In this document: one piece after another, positions 51,808 through 59,600 of the stretch
How positions within the stretch are numbered: the first letter of the stretch is position 1
How the letters are laid out: every line of letters starts with the position of its first letter
Source of the DNA: a virus
Reading direction: 5' to 3' (one strand)
IMG/VR virus record: IMGVR_UViG_3300042502_001233
Location: 298,019 to 362,018 of that record
Length of the DNA: 64,000 bases
Made by a program: the position numbers and the translations under genes
Notes under the pieces: generated by a model
The model's database searches: none
What the model saw: the letters and a program-made list of their open reading frames with translations, nothing else
What the model was told of the DNA's origin: nothing

Positions 51808-52314
51808 TTAGATGCAATCTTTATTGTTGTTTTTTTTATATAATTCAAACCTAAACTTATATCCGTTTTCTTCGTGTATCTCACTACCTTCAATCAAACA
51901 CCAATCTTTATGGTCTAAACCTTCCAAATATATATCACCTTCAACCTCACTATAAATCTGTGTTAAATACAATCTATGAGCGTATTTAAAAGCTTCCTTG
52001 TACAAACCAGCACCACCGATGATAAAAACTTCTTTATCACTATTTTCATGTACCTTTAAAAGGTTTTCTAAATCAAAAGTAACAGAAGCACCATTAGCTA
52101 CGTAGTTTTTATCTCGACTCATAACGATATTCGTTCTGTTAAGTAATGGTCTATATTTCTCTGGTATACTTTCCCAACACTTTCTACCCATCACCACAAC
52201 GTGACCTTTGGTTGTGTCTTTGAAATATTTCATGTCGGTTGGCAAATGCCAAGGCAAGTCGTTATCTTTACCGATAACTAAATTAGTTGATGTTGCTACT
52301 ATTATGTTTATCAT
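51808..52314 (-). CDS. folA: Dihydrofolate reductase
   Basis: 168 residues, full length. MINIIVATSTNLVIGKDNDLPWHLPTDMKYFKDTT carries the substrate pocket with the acidic D28-type residue (PTDM). VVMGRKCWESIP, RTNIVMSRD and EVFIIGGAGLYKEAF supply NADPH binding. Reduces dihydrofolate for thymidylate synthesis. No thymidylate synthase is in the window. Overlaps the next upstream gene by 32 bases. Confidence 0.95.
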   Translation of the reverse strand: MINIIVATSTNLVIGKDNDLPWHLPTDMKYFKDTTKGHVVVMGRKCWESIPEKYRPLLNRTNIVMSRDKNYVANGASVTFDLENLLKVHENSDKEVFIIGGAGLYKEAFKYAHRLYLTQIYSEVEGDIYLEGLDHKDWCLIEGSEIHEENGYKFRFELYKKNNNKDCI

Positions 52315-52492
52315 CTTTTTGTTGTTTTAAAGTTTCTTCTGTTATTGATACTAAAGTATGTTTGTCGTATGTCATTACATCAAATACCACTGACCTATTT
52401 TGGTCTAACCAACGCTTAAATATTAGTTCACCTTGTCCGTTGAACAAATACAACTCATTTCCGTGTATTTCTTTTCTAAAAGTTCCTTCCAT
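52283..52492 (-). CDS. Hypothetical protein (69 aa)
   Basis: MEGTFRKEIHGNELYLFNGQGELIFKRW, a small beta-rich protein with polar tail. It lies between bestrophin and DHFR genes, 2 bases from the former. Unknown function. Confidence 0.6.
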   Translation of the reverse strand: MEGTFRKEIHGNELYLFNGQGELIFKRWLDQNRSVVFDVMTYDKHTLVSITEETLKQQKDDKHNSSNIN

Positions 52493-52494
52493 AA

Positions 52495-53328
52495 TTAATT
52501 TTTTAAAGATTCCAACATTGTCTTAAATAATTTGTGTGTTGGTAAATCGTTAGGGTCACCAGCAAAAGGATTTTCAATTTCACTACTAATAATTTCAACA
52601 CCAGCAATTATATAATAAATTAACATCACTAAAGGTACTGACCATATATCTAAGTCATGAAACATACCAAATGGCAATGTCAACAAATAAATCATCATAC
52701 TAATTTTTATATGGAATACGTAGGATAACGGTATTGGTGTATTTTTGATACGTTCCAATTGATTTGAATATTCCATCATTTTCAAAAAGGAACCGTTTAA
52801 CATTGATTTAACGTTATCATCTTGTTTAAGGTATGAAACGCTTTTGAACATTTCCCTAAGGTATTGTGTTTGTGTTAAATGAAAAACACTTGATGGTTCA
52901 TTGTCTTGCCCTTTAGTCAGATAATTTCTAAGTGAGGTTAAAAAAGTAGTTAAATTCTGTTTGATAGCTGTTTCGTAATTAGTATCAAATCTGTCAAACT
53001 GTGATTTATTTAAACTATCTAACCTAGCCGTAACTATCGAAACTTCGCTGGATAAACTAGCAATAATCTTTCTACCATCCCACCAGCGGTCATAAGCAGT
53101 GTTGGTTCTAAAAACTAGTAATAAACCAATAACAATACCGATTAGACTATGTGTCGATGATGGTATAGTAAATGATGTTATTTCAAAGAATTTTATTGAA
53201 AACCAGATTAAAAAAGTAAATAACCCCATCCCTATTGTTCTGTATAACAAAACTTTTAAATAAAGGTTTGGTTTTGAAAATAATAAATAAAAAATATTGT
53301 TTTTTATTTGTTTGGTAACATTATCCAT
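52495..53328 (-). CDS. Bestrophin-like membrane channel
   Basis: 277 residues. Four hydrophobic stretches. The signature LLLVFRTNTAYDRWWDGRK near 68-86 is diagnostic for bestrophin/UPF0187 anion channels. HSLIGIVIG precedes it. Would form a pentameric anion channel in the inner membrane. Its stop and start are tightly linked with the thioesterase gene. Unusual cargo for a phage; could alter membrane potential. Confidence 0.88.
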   Translation of the reverse strand: MDNVTKQIKNNIFYLLFSKPNLYLKVLLYRTIGMGLFTFLIWFSIKFFEITSFTIPSSTHSLIGIVIGLLLVFRTNTAYDRWWDGRKIIASLSSEVSIVTARLDSLNKSQFDRFDTNYETAIKQNLTTFLTSLRNYLTKGQDNEPSSVFHLTQTQYLREMFKSVSYLKQDDNVKSMLNGSFLKMMEYSNQLERIKNTPIPLSYVFHIKISMMIYLLTLPFGMFHDLDIWSVPLVMLIYYIIAGVEIISSEIENPFAGDPNDLPTHKLFKTMLESLKN

Positions 53329-53756
53329 TATATTTCTTCTTCTTTTTTAATTAATAGTTTTTCAAAACTTAAACCATGTGGGTGTGGTTTTTTATTCTTC
53401 ATTGATACAAACGTAAAATTTGCCGCACATATATCTTCTATATCACCTTTTTGACTCTCTCTAGACACACTAATCTTAATTTGTAAAGAAGAGCGCCCTA
53501 TTGCCTTTATTTCAGCTGTCATAGTAATCAAATCACCCAAGAAAGCTGGTTTCTTGAAATCAATCTTATCAACACTGGCAGTAACTGCCCCATCACAATC
53601 TGTACCGTACAATGCACGTCTTACCACCTTAACACCAGCAACATCCATATGGCTCATAACACAACCACCAAACAACGTGTCGGCATAGTTAAGGTCTTGT
53701 GGGAATACTGTAAATGAATGTGTGGCTTTAAGTCTGTCACCAACAAATTTTTCCAT
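53328..53756 (-). CDS. Hotdog-fold acyl-CoA thioesterase
   Basis: 142 residues. SFTVFPQDLNYADTLFGGCVMSHMDVAGVKVVRRA near 14-48 is the YciA/BFIT-type active-site region, with the Asn-x-x-x-x-x-FGG turn and the Asp of MDVAG. VTASVDKIDFKKPAFLGDLI follows. Hydrolyses acyl-CoA and may change lipid metabolism during infection. Shares one base with the bestrophin gene. Confidence 0.88.
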   Translation of the reverse strand: MEKFVGDRLKATHSFTVFPQDLNYADTLFGGCVMSHMDVAGVKVVRRALYGTDCDGAVTASVDKIDFKKPAFLGDLITMTAEIKAIGRSSLQIKISVSRESQKGDIEDICAANFTFVSMKNKKPHPHGLSFEKLLIKKEEEI

Positions 53757-53758
53757 GA

Positions 53759-54007
53759 TTAGTCTTTTAATGTTTTGTTTAAACGAATTACTGAATGATT
53801 AACCAAATCATTTCTATCAGCATAACCATTATCATGTGCTGCATCAATCATAAAACACAACGCTTCTTGTAAACAAAGTATATCTTTGTTTATCATAGCT
53901 TTAGCTTCTTCTGGATTGGTTGGTGCTGGTTCTGTATCAGCTGGCTTTGTTATGTAAATTGGAATTTGATTATCGGTATCTACCGTTATAATTAATGAAG
54001 TTTTCAT
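53759..54007 (-). CDS. Hypothetical protein (82 aa)
   Basis: MKTSLIITVDTDNQIPIYITKP, followed by an acidic helical part (CLQEALCFMIDAAHDNGYADRNDL). Heads the operon with thioesterase and bestrophin. No family recognised. Confidence 0.6.
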   Translation of the reverse strand: MKTSLIITVDTDNQIPIYITKPADTEPAPTNPEEAKAMINKDILCLQEALCFMIDAAHDNGYADRNDLVNHSVIRLNKTLKD

Positions 54008-54024
54008 TTTGTATAATTTTTTTA

Positions 54025-54032
54025 CAAATATA
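54025..54032 (-). promoter_or_regulatory. Bacteroidota-type -7 box (TATATTTG)
   Basis: TATATTTG on the minus strand, 18 bases before the ATG at 54007. Its strand faces away from the small plus-strand gene at 54081. Confidence 0.6.
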
Positions 54033-54080
54033 CTCCAATAAATCTAATTTTACAAGTATTTATAATAAAATTTTTTAACT

Positions 54081-54233
54081 ATGGCAAAAACACAAACAAA
54101 ATCAGCAAGTGTTTCCGTAAGAATCGAGAAACCTAAAAAGAAAAGACCAGGTGTTCACTCTAAATGCAAATCTTCAAAATTGAAGAAATCAAAGAATTAT
54201 TTGAAAAAGAAAGTTGGACAAGGAGCTAGGTAA
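54081..54233 (+). CDS. Very basic small protein (50 aa)
   Basis: MAKTQTKSASVSVRIEKPKKK and a C-terminal part with many Lys (KLKKSKNYLKKKVGQGAR). About one residue in three is Lys or Arg. It is on the plus strand with its own ATTTATAATAAAA motif upstream and a terminator after. Likely a nucleic-acid-binding or DNA-packaging protein, or a ribosome-associated peptide. Confidence 0.7.
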   Translation: MAKTQTKSASVSVRIEKPKKKRPGVHSKCKSSKLKKSKNYLKKKVGQGAR

Positions 54234-54240
54234 AATAAAA

Positions 54241-54265
54241 AGAGGGGTATCACCCCTCTTTTTTA
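54241..54265. terminator. Bidirectional terminator
   Basis: AGAGGGGT / ACCCCTCT stem with a 3-base loop, T-run on the plus strand and, reading the other way, on the minus strand as well. Separates convergent genes at 54233 and 54263. Confidence 0.85.
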
Positions 54266-55744
54266 ATATGTAAATTTATGCCAAGTATCATAATTTTTAT
54301 CTAAAGCATCCATAGCCAGTTCAACTTCTTTTAAACATTCGTTGATACCACCACCAACTAGCACCACGTTGTTATAAGAACCCAAAAAGTCCATTAAGTC
54401 TGGAATATTAATACAATCCTCAGAATCTTCCATCAATTCTCTGATGTTTTTAGAACCGTATTGTTTAACAAATGCTTTCCAGAATTTTTTATCCAATTCT
54501 CTAGAATCGTTTATATCGTTATCTCGCATAAACTTAACCAGATTTACCAATTCTTCATCATCCCCACCACGGTCCATACAGTTTCTAAAGAACGCGTAAC
54601 CTTTGTCGTATAATCTAGCACCATAAGCTATATCTTCATCCAACCCGTTTTCTACCAACCAATCTCTATATTCATGTTCTGAAACCATACCCATAGTGTC
54701 TTCACCATTGTATAAAAACGTTAAATCAGATAATTCGTGTATATGCGTGTTGATGTATTCGAATAATTCAGTTTGTATACCACCCATCCATGAAGCGTAT
54801 TCTGGTTGAACGTCAACAACTATCAAATGTCTACCGACAGCATTTTCCGTTATCAAAGGCGTATCTTCATTGATTTCACCACTAGACAATTTTTTGTTGT
54901 GTTCAATAACTCTATCTAATATTTGATGATAAGCTTGAGATAACCTTCTCATAAGTCTTTTTTTGAAGTTTGGTGTCATTTTCTCATAGGCACCAAAGTT
55001 ATTCTCAAATTGAGTTTTAATACTACTAAAAGGAACTGGTGTTAAAAAACCATTAGGTTTGTTTTTATCCATTCCGTTGTTAGTAATATAGAACTGAATT
55101 TCTTTTATAGCTTGGGTAAACCTAGCGTTAATTTCGTATTCAAGTTTATCGTAGTCATCGCGTTGTTTTTGTGTGATAGGTGTACCTTTTGGTAAGTTAC
55201 CGTATTCTTTGTCGTAGTCATAACCTCTTTTGCTGGCCATGAACATACCTTGACTTCTCCAAGAGTCATAAGCATGTTGTAATTCGTGTAAAATTGTTGA
55301 TAGAACTTTTCTATCATACAAACGACCATGTACTTGGTTGCACATCTGGTTGTATATTTCTTGGTTGATTTGTTTACCTGATTTTAATATAGGGAAAACT
55401 ATATCTTCTATGGATTTTTGTAGTTTAGACAATTCATACCTAACAATGATATCACCACTAATTTCATTATGTGCGACAAAATCACCCAAAGAACTCAAAC
55501 TACCACTATATCTAAAACCTAAATCATATTCGTTGACAAAATCACTTAAATTTAAGTATTTGTTTCTGTTTATTTTGCTAAACATATCTTGAATTCTATC
55601 AAGGATATTTAATGTAGATTTTTTATCAATCGTTTCACTTACAAAATACCTAATACTAGTCATAAATACACTATCAGCCAAATTTTGCAATTCGACGTGT
55701 GTATTCATATCTTCTCTAAGTAGATGTTTGATTAACCTTTTCAT
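54263..55744 (-). CDS. Zinc-protease-like domain plus isochorismatase-like domain
   Basis: 493 residues. MKRLIKHLLREDM at the start resembles the opening of the 1010-1459 protein. A zinc-protease-like segment TILHELQHAYDSW (HExxH) lies near 146-158. From about 305 a cysteine-hydrolase fold begins: RHLIVVDVQPEYASWM, LYDKGYAFFRNCMD, and VVLVGGGINECLKEVELAMDAL near 468 with the nucleophile-position Cys. Length and layout suggest a virion or late protein. Preceded by a small basic gene. Confidence 0.7.
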   Translation of the reverse strand: MKRLIKHLLREDMNTHVELQNLADSVFMTSIRYFVSETIDKKSTLNILDRIQDMFSKINRNKYLNLSDFVNEYDLGFRYSGSLSSLGDFVAHNEISGDIIVRYELSKLQKSIEDIVFPILKSGKQINQEIYNQMCNQVHGRLYDRKVLSTILHELQHAYDSWRSQGMFMASKRGYDYDKEYGNLPKGTPITQKQRDDYDKLEYEINARFTQAIKEIQFYITNNGMDKNKPNGFLTPVPFSSIKTQFENNFGAYEKMTPNFKKRLMRRLSQAYHQILDRVIEHNKKLSSGEINEDTPLITENAVGRHLIVVDVQPEYASWMGGIQTELFEYINTHIHELSDLTFLYNGEDTMGMVSEHEYRDWLVENGLDEDIAYGARLYDKGYAFFRNCMDRGGDDEELVNLVKFMRDNDINDSRELDKKFWKAFVKQYGSKNIRELMEDSEDCINIPDLMDFLGSYNNVVLVGGGINECLKEVELAMDALDKNYDTWHKFTY

Positions 55745-55750
55745 ATAAGT

Positions 55751-55864
55751 TTATGCGTTCTTTAATCTGTTGATGATTTCTTCGTTTTGTTTAACCAAAT
55801 TTCTTCTTTTAACCACATTACCTCTGTTAGGTTTAGCCGCTGGTCTTTTTGTTGCTCTCGCCAT
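55751..55864 (-). CDS. Very small basic protein (37 aa)
   Basis: MARATKRPAAKPNRGNVVKRR and a short helical tail. It follows ATATTTATAATAAAA and precedes the 493-residue gene by 6 bases. Probably a nucleic-acid-binding peptide; similar in character to the basic protein at 54081. Confidence 0.55.
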   Translation of the reverse strand: MARATKRPAAKPNRGNVVKRRNLVKQNEEIINRLKNA

Positions 55865-55895
55865 AATATTTAATTTTATTATAAATATCCAGTTA

Positions 55896-55928
55896 AAAAT
55901 AAAAAAACCTATACATTGTATAGGTTTT
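55896..55928 (-). terminator. Terminator of the RNase P RNA-like gene
   Basis: AACCTATACA / TGTATAGGTT stem followed by TTTTTTTATTTTT on the minus strand, directly downstream of the RNA. Confidence 0.85.
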
Positions 55929-55931
55929 CAT

Positions 55932-56189
55932 AACAAAGTGAGCTTAGCCGCGATTCTGTTTTAATCCATAATTTATCTTTGCCACTACCCGTCTATCGTC
56001 ACAATCCAAGTTCCCTTGCTAAGACTGTATGTGTTGCATCCCGTGTTGCGGTAGTAGTAACGAATGTTCAGATGTTAACTAAAGTATTTAAACTTAGGTG
56101 CCAGCCATCTGCTGCTTACTAATTCTTCTACCTCTTGGAGAGATGTCGCGAACTTCCTCTGTTGCCAGCTATGGATTCTCTGCTTTGTT
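55932..56189 (-). ncRNA. rnpB: RNase P RNA-like gene (rnpB)
   Basis: About 258 bases. The 3' part reads AGATAAATTATGG ... ACAGAATCGCGGCTAAGCTC, matching bacterial RNase P RNA (AGATnAAT ... ACAGAAnnCGGCTTA). The 5' part has GAGGAAGTTCGCGAC, matching GAGGAAAGTCCGGGC. The two pair as helix P4 (TCGCGA with TCGCGG). The ends pair as P1 (AACAAAG / CTTTGTT), and TGCAACA occurs in the middle. It is shorter than typical (350-400 bases). A terminator follows and a tRNA-Gly lies upstream. Known role: trimming tRNA 5' leaders. Confidence 0.65.
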
Positions 56190-56334
56190 TTGTGGGGCGG
56201 CTGGAATTGCACCAACGTTTTTCAAATTTACAGTTTGGTTTTGTGAATTAAATTGCTGCAAACATTCTTCATAAACAGAATGTGTTGTTCTAACATTTTA
56301 ACACCCCCATATTAGTCACAAAAAAGTGACCAGT
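56190..56334 (-). other. Non-coding spacer between tRNA-Gly and the RNase P-like RNA
   Basis: A 22-codon reading frame (MLEQHILFMKNVCSNLIHKTKL) can be opened but has no support. The stretch GTTGG-TGCAATT-CCAGC forms a T-arm-like hairpin followed by CGCCCCA near 56195-56216, reminiscent of the 3' end of a tRNA or tmRNA, but no matching 5' part was found. Confidence 0.35.
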
Positions 56335-56407
56335 GCAGTAGACGAGACTCGAACTCGCAACCCTTGACTTGGCAAGCCAATACTCTAACCAATTGAGCTA
56401 CTACTGC
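56335..56407 (-). tRNA. tRNA-Gly (GCC)
   Basis: Canonical 73-base cloverleaf: acceptor GCAGTAG / CTACTGC, anticodon arm TTGGC-TTGCCAA-GTCAA, T-arm GCGAG-TTCGAGT-CTCGT. Confidence 0.95.
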
Positions 56408-56546
56408 ATTTATGCCTCTCTCTGCATCCGTCACACCCCATTTGTATTCTGTTAATCTCCTAAGACTGTTTGCTACGCTTGACATAAAGTCTCAGCCCTT
56501 AAAAGGATTTTCCTAACGGTAAATCGGTGTCAAAAACCAGTATTTC
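56408..56546 (-). other. Untranslated leader before tRNA-Gly
   Basis: 139 bases between the 270-residue gene and the tRNA, no gene seen. CAGTCTTAGGAG and CTGAGACTTTATG are partially complementary. Probably part of the same transcript. Confidence 0.4.
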
Positions 56547-57359
56547 TTAATACCACCACCATTTAGCTTGGTTTCTGTTTTGGTAATGAAACTCTTGGAA
56601 GTCTTGACTCCAAGCGCTAGCACTGGTCCAATCAGTCCAATCACTATCGGTGATAAACTCTCTTTCAGTCATTTCGTTACCTTGTTCTTTGTGCCACTCA
56701 TGAGAGTCGTTAATGAACATGGTGTTGAGGTTCTTTCTAAGAGCCATTTTGTCTTTGCGTCTGTTTCTTTTTGAGACACTTTTTAAGAACCAAGAATAAC
56801 CACCCTCATTGTAAGGATTCATAATAGTTCTAAGATGCCAAAGTTGGTCTCTTACAAATCTTAATTCTCGTTCTAACTCACCATCAACCACTTTACGGTG
56901 AGTGATGTAACTGTTTCTGATTTTCATAACAAAATAAAAATCTGGAACGTAAGACGCTGAGTAATATTTAGCTATAGTACCGTTCCAACGTGGTTTATCA
57001 TCTAAATGATTGTGTCGGAAATACTTTGCCACTTGTGGCGGCAATTTTAAATATTGTTCCTCAGACATTAATTTTATCTTAGGTTTTCTATCAATCACAT
57101 AACCTCTCTTTTTTTCGTAGAACACAGTCGTTGGAGACCATGTTAACGTAGAGCAATTATCAATGATGTATTGGAATACCCAAGCATCTTGTCTTCTAGA
57201 AATGTCTTCTCTTAATTCCAAATAAGCTTCATAGCCTTTGTGTATTGGTTTTTCAAGTTCAACATAACCTAAATTTTTGATGGCCATTTCAAGCTCATCT
57301 TCTTTTTCCATTAACGCTAAATAGCGTTTGTAATCTTTGTGTTTTGTGTTTTTACTCAT
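56547..57359 (-). CDS. Hypothetical basic protein (270 aa)
   Basis: Lys/Tyr/Trp-rich soluble protein starting MSKNTKHKDYKRYLALMEKED. The C-terminus is unusually aromatic (DSDWTDWTSASAWSQDFQEFHY ... KWWWY). No catalytic motif recognised. Host-type promoter at 57457-57464 gives a 98-base leader. Confidence 0.65.
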   Translation of the reverse strand: MSKNTKHKDYKRYLALMEKEDELEMAIKNLGYVELEKPIHKGYEAYLELREDISRRQDAWVFQYIIDNCSTLTWSPTTVFYEKKRGYVIDRKPKIKLMSEEQYLKLPPQVAKYFRHNHLDDKPRWNGTIAKYYSASYVPDFYFVMKIRNSYITHRKVVDGELERELRFVRDQLWHLRTIMNPYNEGGYSWFLKSVSKRNRRKDKMALRKNLNTMFINDSHEWHKEQGNEMTEREFITDSDWTDWTSASAWSQDFQEFHYQNRNQAKWWWY

Positions 57360-57456
57360 TTGTTCTCGGTATAGGGATTTGACCCTTAGTACCTCGAACC
57401 TTTTAAAATTGCAATCATAGTTTTCCTTTTTTATTAATTAGTATTTTATTAGAGTA

Positions 57457-57464
57457 CAAATATA
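57457..57464 (-). promoter_or_regulatory. Bacteroidota-type -7 box (TATATTTG)
   Basis: TATATTTG on the minus strand. Transcribes the 270-residue gene and then probably tRNA-Gly and the RNase P-like RNA. Confidence 0.6.
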
Positions 57465-57488
57465 CGAACTCTTTTTATAAATAGCAAG

Positions 57489-57758
57489 TTATTTGTTATA
57501 ATTTTTTAAATTATGTTCTACACACATAACCGCTTCTGCGATAGCCACTTTGGCATCTTCAACGTCTTTTGCCCAAGTAACCACACCCAAATTAGGTATC
57601 GTTACCTTGATGAAACCGTCTGGTCTTCTTTCAATGACGCTATTTCTGGTATCTTCTACCAACTTCTCAATTCTTTCTCTGTGCTTTCTAGAGCGTTCTG
57701 CTAACCTAGCTTTACTTTCCTCTGAAAGCTTTCCACCTAAGTATACAAAACTTTCCAT
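57489..57758 (-). CDS. HicB-like small protein (89 aa)
   Basis: N-terminal helical basic part (SKARLAERSRKHRERIEKL), then VTIPNLGVVTWAKDVEDAKVAIAEAVMC, which resembles the HicB partial RNase H fold with its VTxGxxxxEAxxxAxEA pattern. No HicA toxin gene is adjacent. Function therefore uncertain. Confidence 0.5.
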   Translation of the reverse strand: MESFVYLGGKLSEESKARLAERSRKHRERIEKLVEDTRNSVIERRPDGFIKVTIPNLGVVTWAKDVEDAKVAIAEAVMCVEHNLKNYNK

Positions 57759-57773
57759 AATTAATATTTTTAG

Positions 57774-57853
57774 AGCCGATGGAGGGACTCGAACCCCCGA
57801 TGTTTGTATACCGCTTTACAAAAGCGGTGCTGTCGCCACTGAGCCACATCGGC
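57774..57853 (-). tRNA. tRNA-Thr (TGT)
   Basis: Acceptor GCCGATG / CATCGGC, anticodon arm CCGCT-TTTGTAA-AGCGG, T-arm CGGGG-TTCGAGT-CCCTC. Slightly long variable loop. Confidence 0.85.
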
Positions 57854-57956
57854 ATTTAATAGCTATCAAATCGTGGATATCATTGATTTGAAATAAACTT
57901 ATTATCCTTTCTGCAAGGAATGACAACCATCTCTGAAGTTTACTTATCACTATTTG

Positions 57957-58030
57957 AGCCTCAGACAGGAGTCGAACCTGCGACCTGCTGATTACAAATC
58001 AGCTGCTCTGGCCATCTGAGCTACTGAGGC
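57957..58030 (-). tRNA. tRNA-Thr (TGT), second copy type
   Basis: Acceptor GCCTCAG / CTGAGGC, anticodon arm GCTGA-TTTGTAA-TCAGC, T-arm GCAGG-TTCGACT-CCTGT. Same anticodon as the previous tRNA but a different body. Confidence 0.92.
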
Positions 58031-58038
58031 ATATATTG

Positions 58039-58122
58039 TGGGCAAGGAGGGATTCGAACCCCCGAAGTCGAATGACAGATGTTTTACAGACACCGCGCTT
58101 TGAGCCGCTTGCATACTTACCC
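58039..58122 (-). tRNA. tRNA-Tyr (GTA)
   Basis: 84-base type II tRNA: acceptor GGGTAAG / CTTGCCC, anticodon arm GGTGT-CTGTAAA-ACATC, long variable arm, T-arm GGGGG-TTCGAAT-CCCTC. Confidence 0.92.
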
Positions 58123-58186
58123 ATAACGGCCTATAACGTTTGCCACTCGATGGGTATTTCTTTCTCGCAGTACCATTTCTGCCGTG

Positions 58187-58265
58187 TGGGCCTAGAGGGA
58201 ATCGAACCTACAAGAATTAACACGATTTTACAGACCGCTGAGCTCACCACCTGCTCAATAGACCC
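58187..58265 (-). tRNA. tRNA, anticodon GTA (Tyr-like)
   Basis: Acceptor GGGTCTA / TAGGCCC pairs with one wobble. Anticodon arm GCGGT-CTGTAAA-ATCGT holds GTA. The variable region is shorter than usual for tRNA-Tyr. Confidence 0.7.
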
Positions 58266-58335
58266 AATTTCAGGGTGGTGTATCGGTTTCAAATTAAAAG
58301 TTTGATGATAAAGATTGCTGAAACCACCCTTTAGT

Positions 58336-58406
58336 TGGAATGTAGGGACTCGAACCCTAAAAATGACGGTCAAAGTGTCATATGTTGCCAATTACATCAC
58401 ATTCCA
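58336..58406 (-). tRNA. tRNA-Gln (TTG)
   Basis: Acceptor TGGAATG / CATTCCA, anticodon loop CTTTGAC (TTG) on a stem with one A-C mismatch, T-arm TAGGG-TTCGAGT-CCCTA. D-region GATGTAATTGGCAACAT is typical of tRNA-Gln. Confidence 0.82.
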
Positions 58407-58418
58407 GTATAATATTGT

Positions 58419-58487
58419 TGTCCTACAAGGATTCGAACCTTGAATGACTGGCTCAAAACCAGTAGTGTTACCGTTACACTATAGGAC
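58419..58487 (-). tRNA. tRNA-Gln (TTG), second
   Basis: Acceptor GTCCTAT / GTAGGAC, anticodon arm ACTGG-TTTTGAG-CCAGT with TTG. A short but complete cloverleaf. Confidence 0.82.
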
Positions 58488-58661
58488 AATAACTCTAATT
58501 CTATGCTCGTCCTCACGCAACTCTATAAATTAGTAACAGTCTTATCTACAACGTCAGTAGGACTTAAAAGGAACCACTCATTTATATCCTTTCTATCAAC
58601 GGGGAATCACTCCCATGCTTGGCGTAATCCATACATCACTGCATGTCTATCCTACTTATTG

Positions 58662-58735
58662 AGCGATTATTCGGATTCGAACCGAAACCAGAGACTTGGA
58701 AGGCCCCTGTGCTAGCCGTTAAACACCATAATCGC
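58662..58735 (-). tRNA. tRNA-Gly (TCC)
   Basis: Acceptor GCGATTA / TAATCGC, anticodon arm GGGGC-CTTCCAA-GTCTC with G-U pairs, T-arm TTCGG-TTCGAAT-CCGAA. Confidence 0.85.
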
Positions 58736-58786
58736 AATTTTCTAATTTATTTATTTCATCTAAAACATAGTTTATATATTATTTTG

Positions 58787-58860
58787 TGCTCCCGAAGGGC
58801 CTCGAACCCTTTACCCCTCCGTTAAAAGCGGAGTGCCCGTCCACATGAGCTTCGAAAGCA
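58787..58860 (-). tRNA. tRNA-Lys (TTT)
   Basis: Acceptor TGCTTTC / GGGAGCA, anticodon arm CTCCG-CTTTTAA-CGGAG, T-arm AAGGG-TTCGAGG-CCCTT. The acceptor starts with T and uses two G-U pairs. Confidence 0.85.
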
Positions 58861-58883
58861 ATTATCCATTTCTGGATTTTTAG

Positions 58884-58957
58884 TACCCCCGAAGAGACTC
58901 GAACTCTTGACTCCCCGCTTAAAAGGCGGGTGCTCTAACCAACTGAGCTACGAGGGT
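58884..58957 (-). tRNA. tRNA-Lys (TTT), second
   Basis: Acceptor TACCCTC / GGGGGTA, anticodon arm CCCGC-CTTTTAA-GCGGG, T-arm AAGAG-TTCGAGT-CTCTT. Confidence 0.9.
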
Positions 58958-59046
58958 ATATTACACTCATAACCAATTGGTCTGAGTGACTTAACGTTTA
59001 CGCTTTATGTTCTTTATATTTTTCATTTGTTTTATTGTTGTTTTTG

Positions 59047-59121
59047 GCCTCCCAGAAGGATTCGAACCTTCCATCCATAAGCCCCCAATGGGCTGCGCTT
59101 TTCCTACTAAGCTATGGGACG
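59047..59121 (-). tRNA. Probable tRNA-Pro (TGG), imperfect anticodon stem
   Basis: Acceptor starts with C (CGTCCCA / TGGGAGG, one mismatch) as in tRNA-Pro, and the loop ATTGGGG gives TGG with G37. The canonical 5-bp anticodon stem is poorly paired; AGCCC / GGGCT pairs well but leaves a 5-base loop. Same kind of defect as the tRNAs at 6.7-8.4 kb. Confidence 0.6.
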
Positions 59122-59127
59122 CATATT

Positions 59128-59475
59128 TTATTTTTGTCTTTCTTTTAATTCTTCAACCGTTAAATTATAACGATGTAATATTCTATGATGATTCGCACAA
59201 AGGCAAACACATTTTTCAATTTCATTTATAATTTTAACATTAGACCATTTATGGTTACATACAGCGGCTATTGTAAATTCTTTATCATCTTTGTCTATGT
59301 GATGAAAATCTATACAAGCTTTATCCGCTTCCCCACAAACTAAACAAGGTTTTTTTAAGGTTTCTACTAAATCTCTAATTTCTTGTCTTCTTTGTCTTTG
59401 TTTTAAATTATGAATTTCTTTATTGTTTTTAAATTCATTTTGTTTCCATTCTTTTTGTTTTTCTGTCTGTGCCAT
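59128..59475 (-). CDS. HNH endonuclease
   Basis: 115 residues. A basic helical N-terminus, then CLVCGEADKACIDFHHIDKDDKEF near 48-70 and VCLCANHHRILH near 92-103, a standard HNH core with zinc Cys pairs. It sits inside the tRNA cluster and follows ATATTTATAATAAAA, so it is likely mobile. Confidence 0.9.
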   Translation of the reverse strand: MAQTEKQKEWKQNEFKNNKEIHNLKQRQRRQEIRDLVETLKKPCLVCGEADKACIDFHHIDKDDKEFTIAAVCNHKWSNVKIINEIEKCVCLCANHHRILHRYNLTVEELKERQK

Positions 59476-59600
59476 ATTTTCTTTTTATTATAAATATGTT
59501 CAAGTCATACAAAAAGACTAGAATTTATCAAATTATTAGCCATTATTTTCATAATGTTTCCAGTAACCGCTGCGTGGAAGCTATTTGATATGGTTACTTC

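Noticed and set aside
56195-56330. tmRNA-like 3' end (T-arm and CGCCCCA) near tRNA-Gly
   Set aside because: The proposed 5' partner GGGGGTG pairs at only four or five positions and the conserved tmRNA D-loop sequence is missing.
57360-57420. tRNA 3'-end-like sequence (GGGTCAAATCCC) before the 270-residue gene
   Set aside because: The T-loop deviates, and no acceptor, D- or anticodon arm accompanies it.
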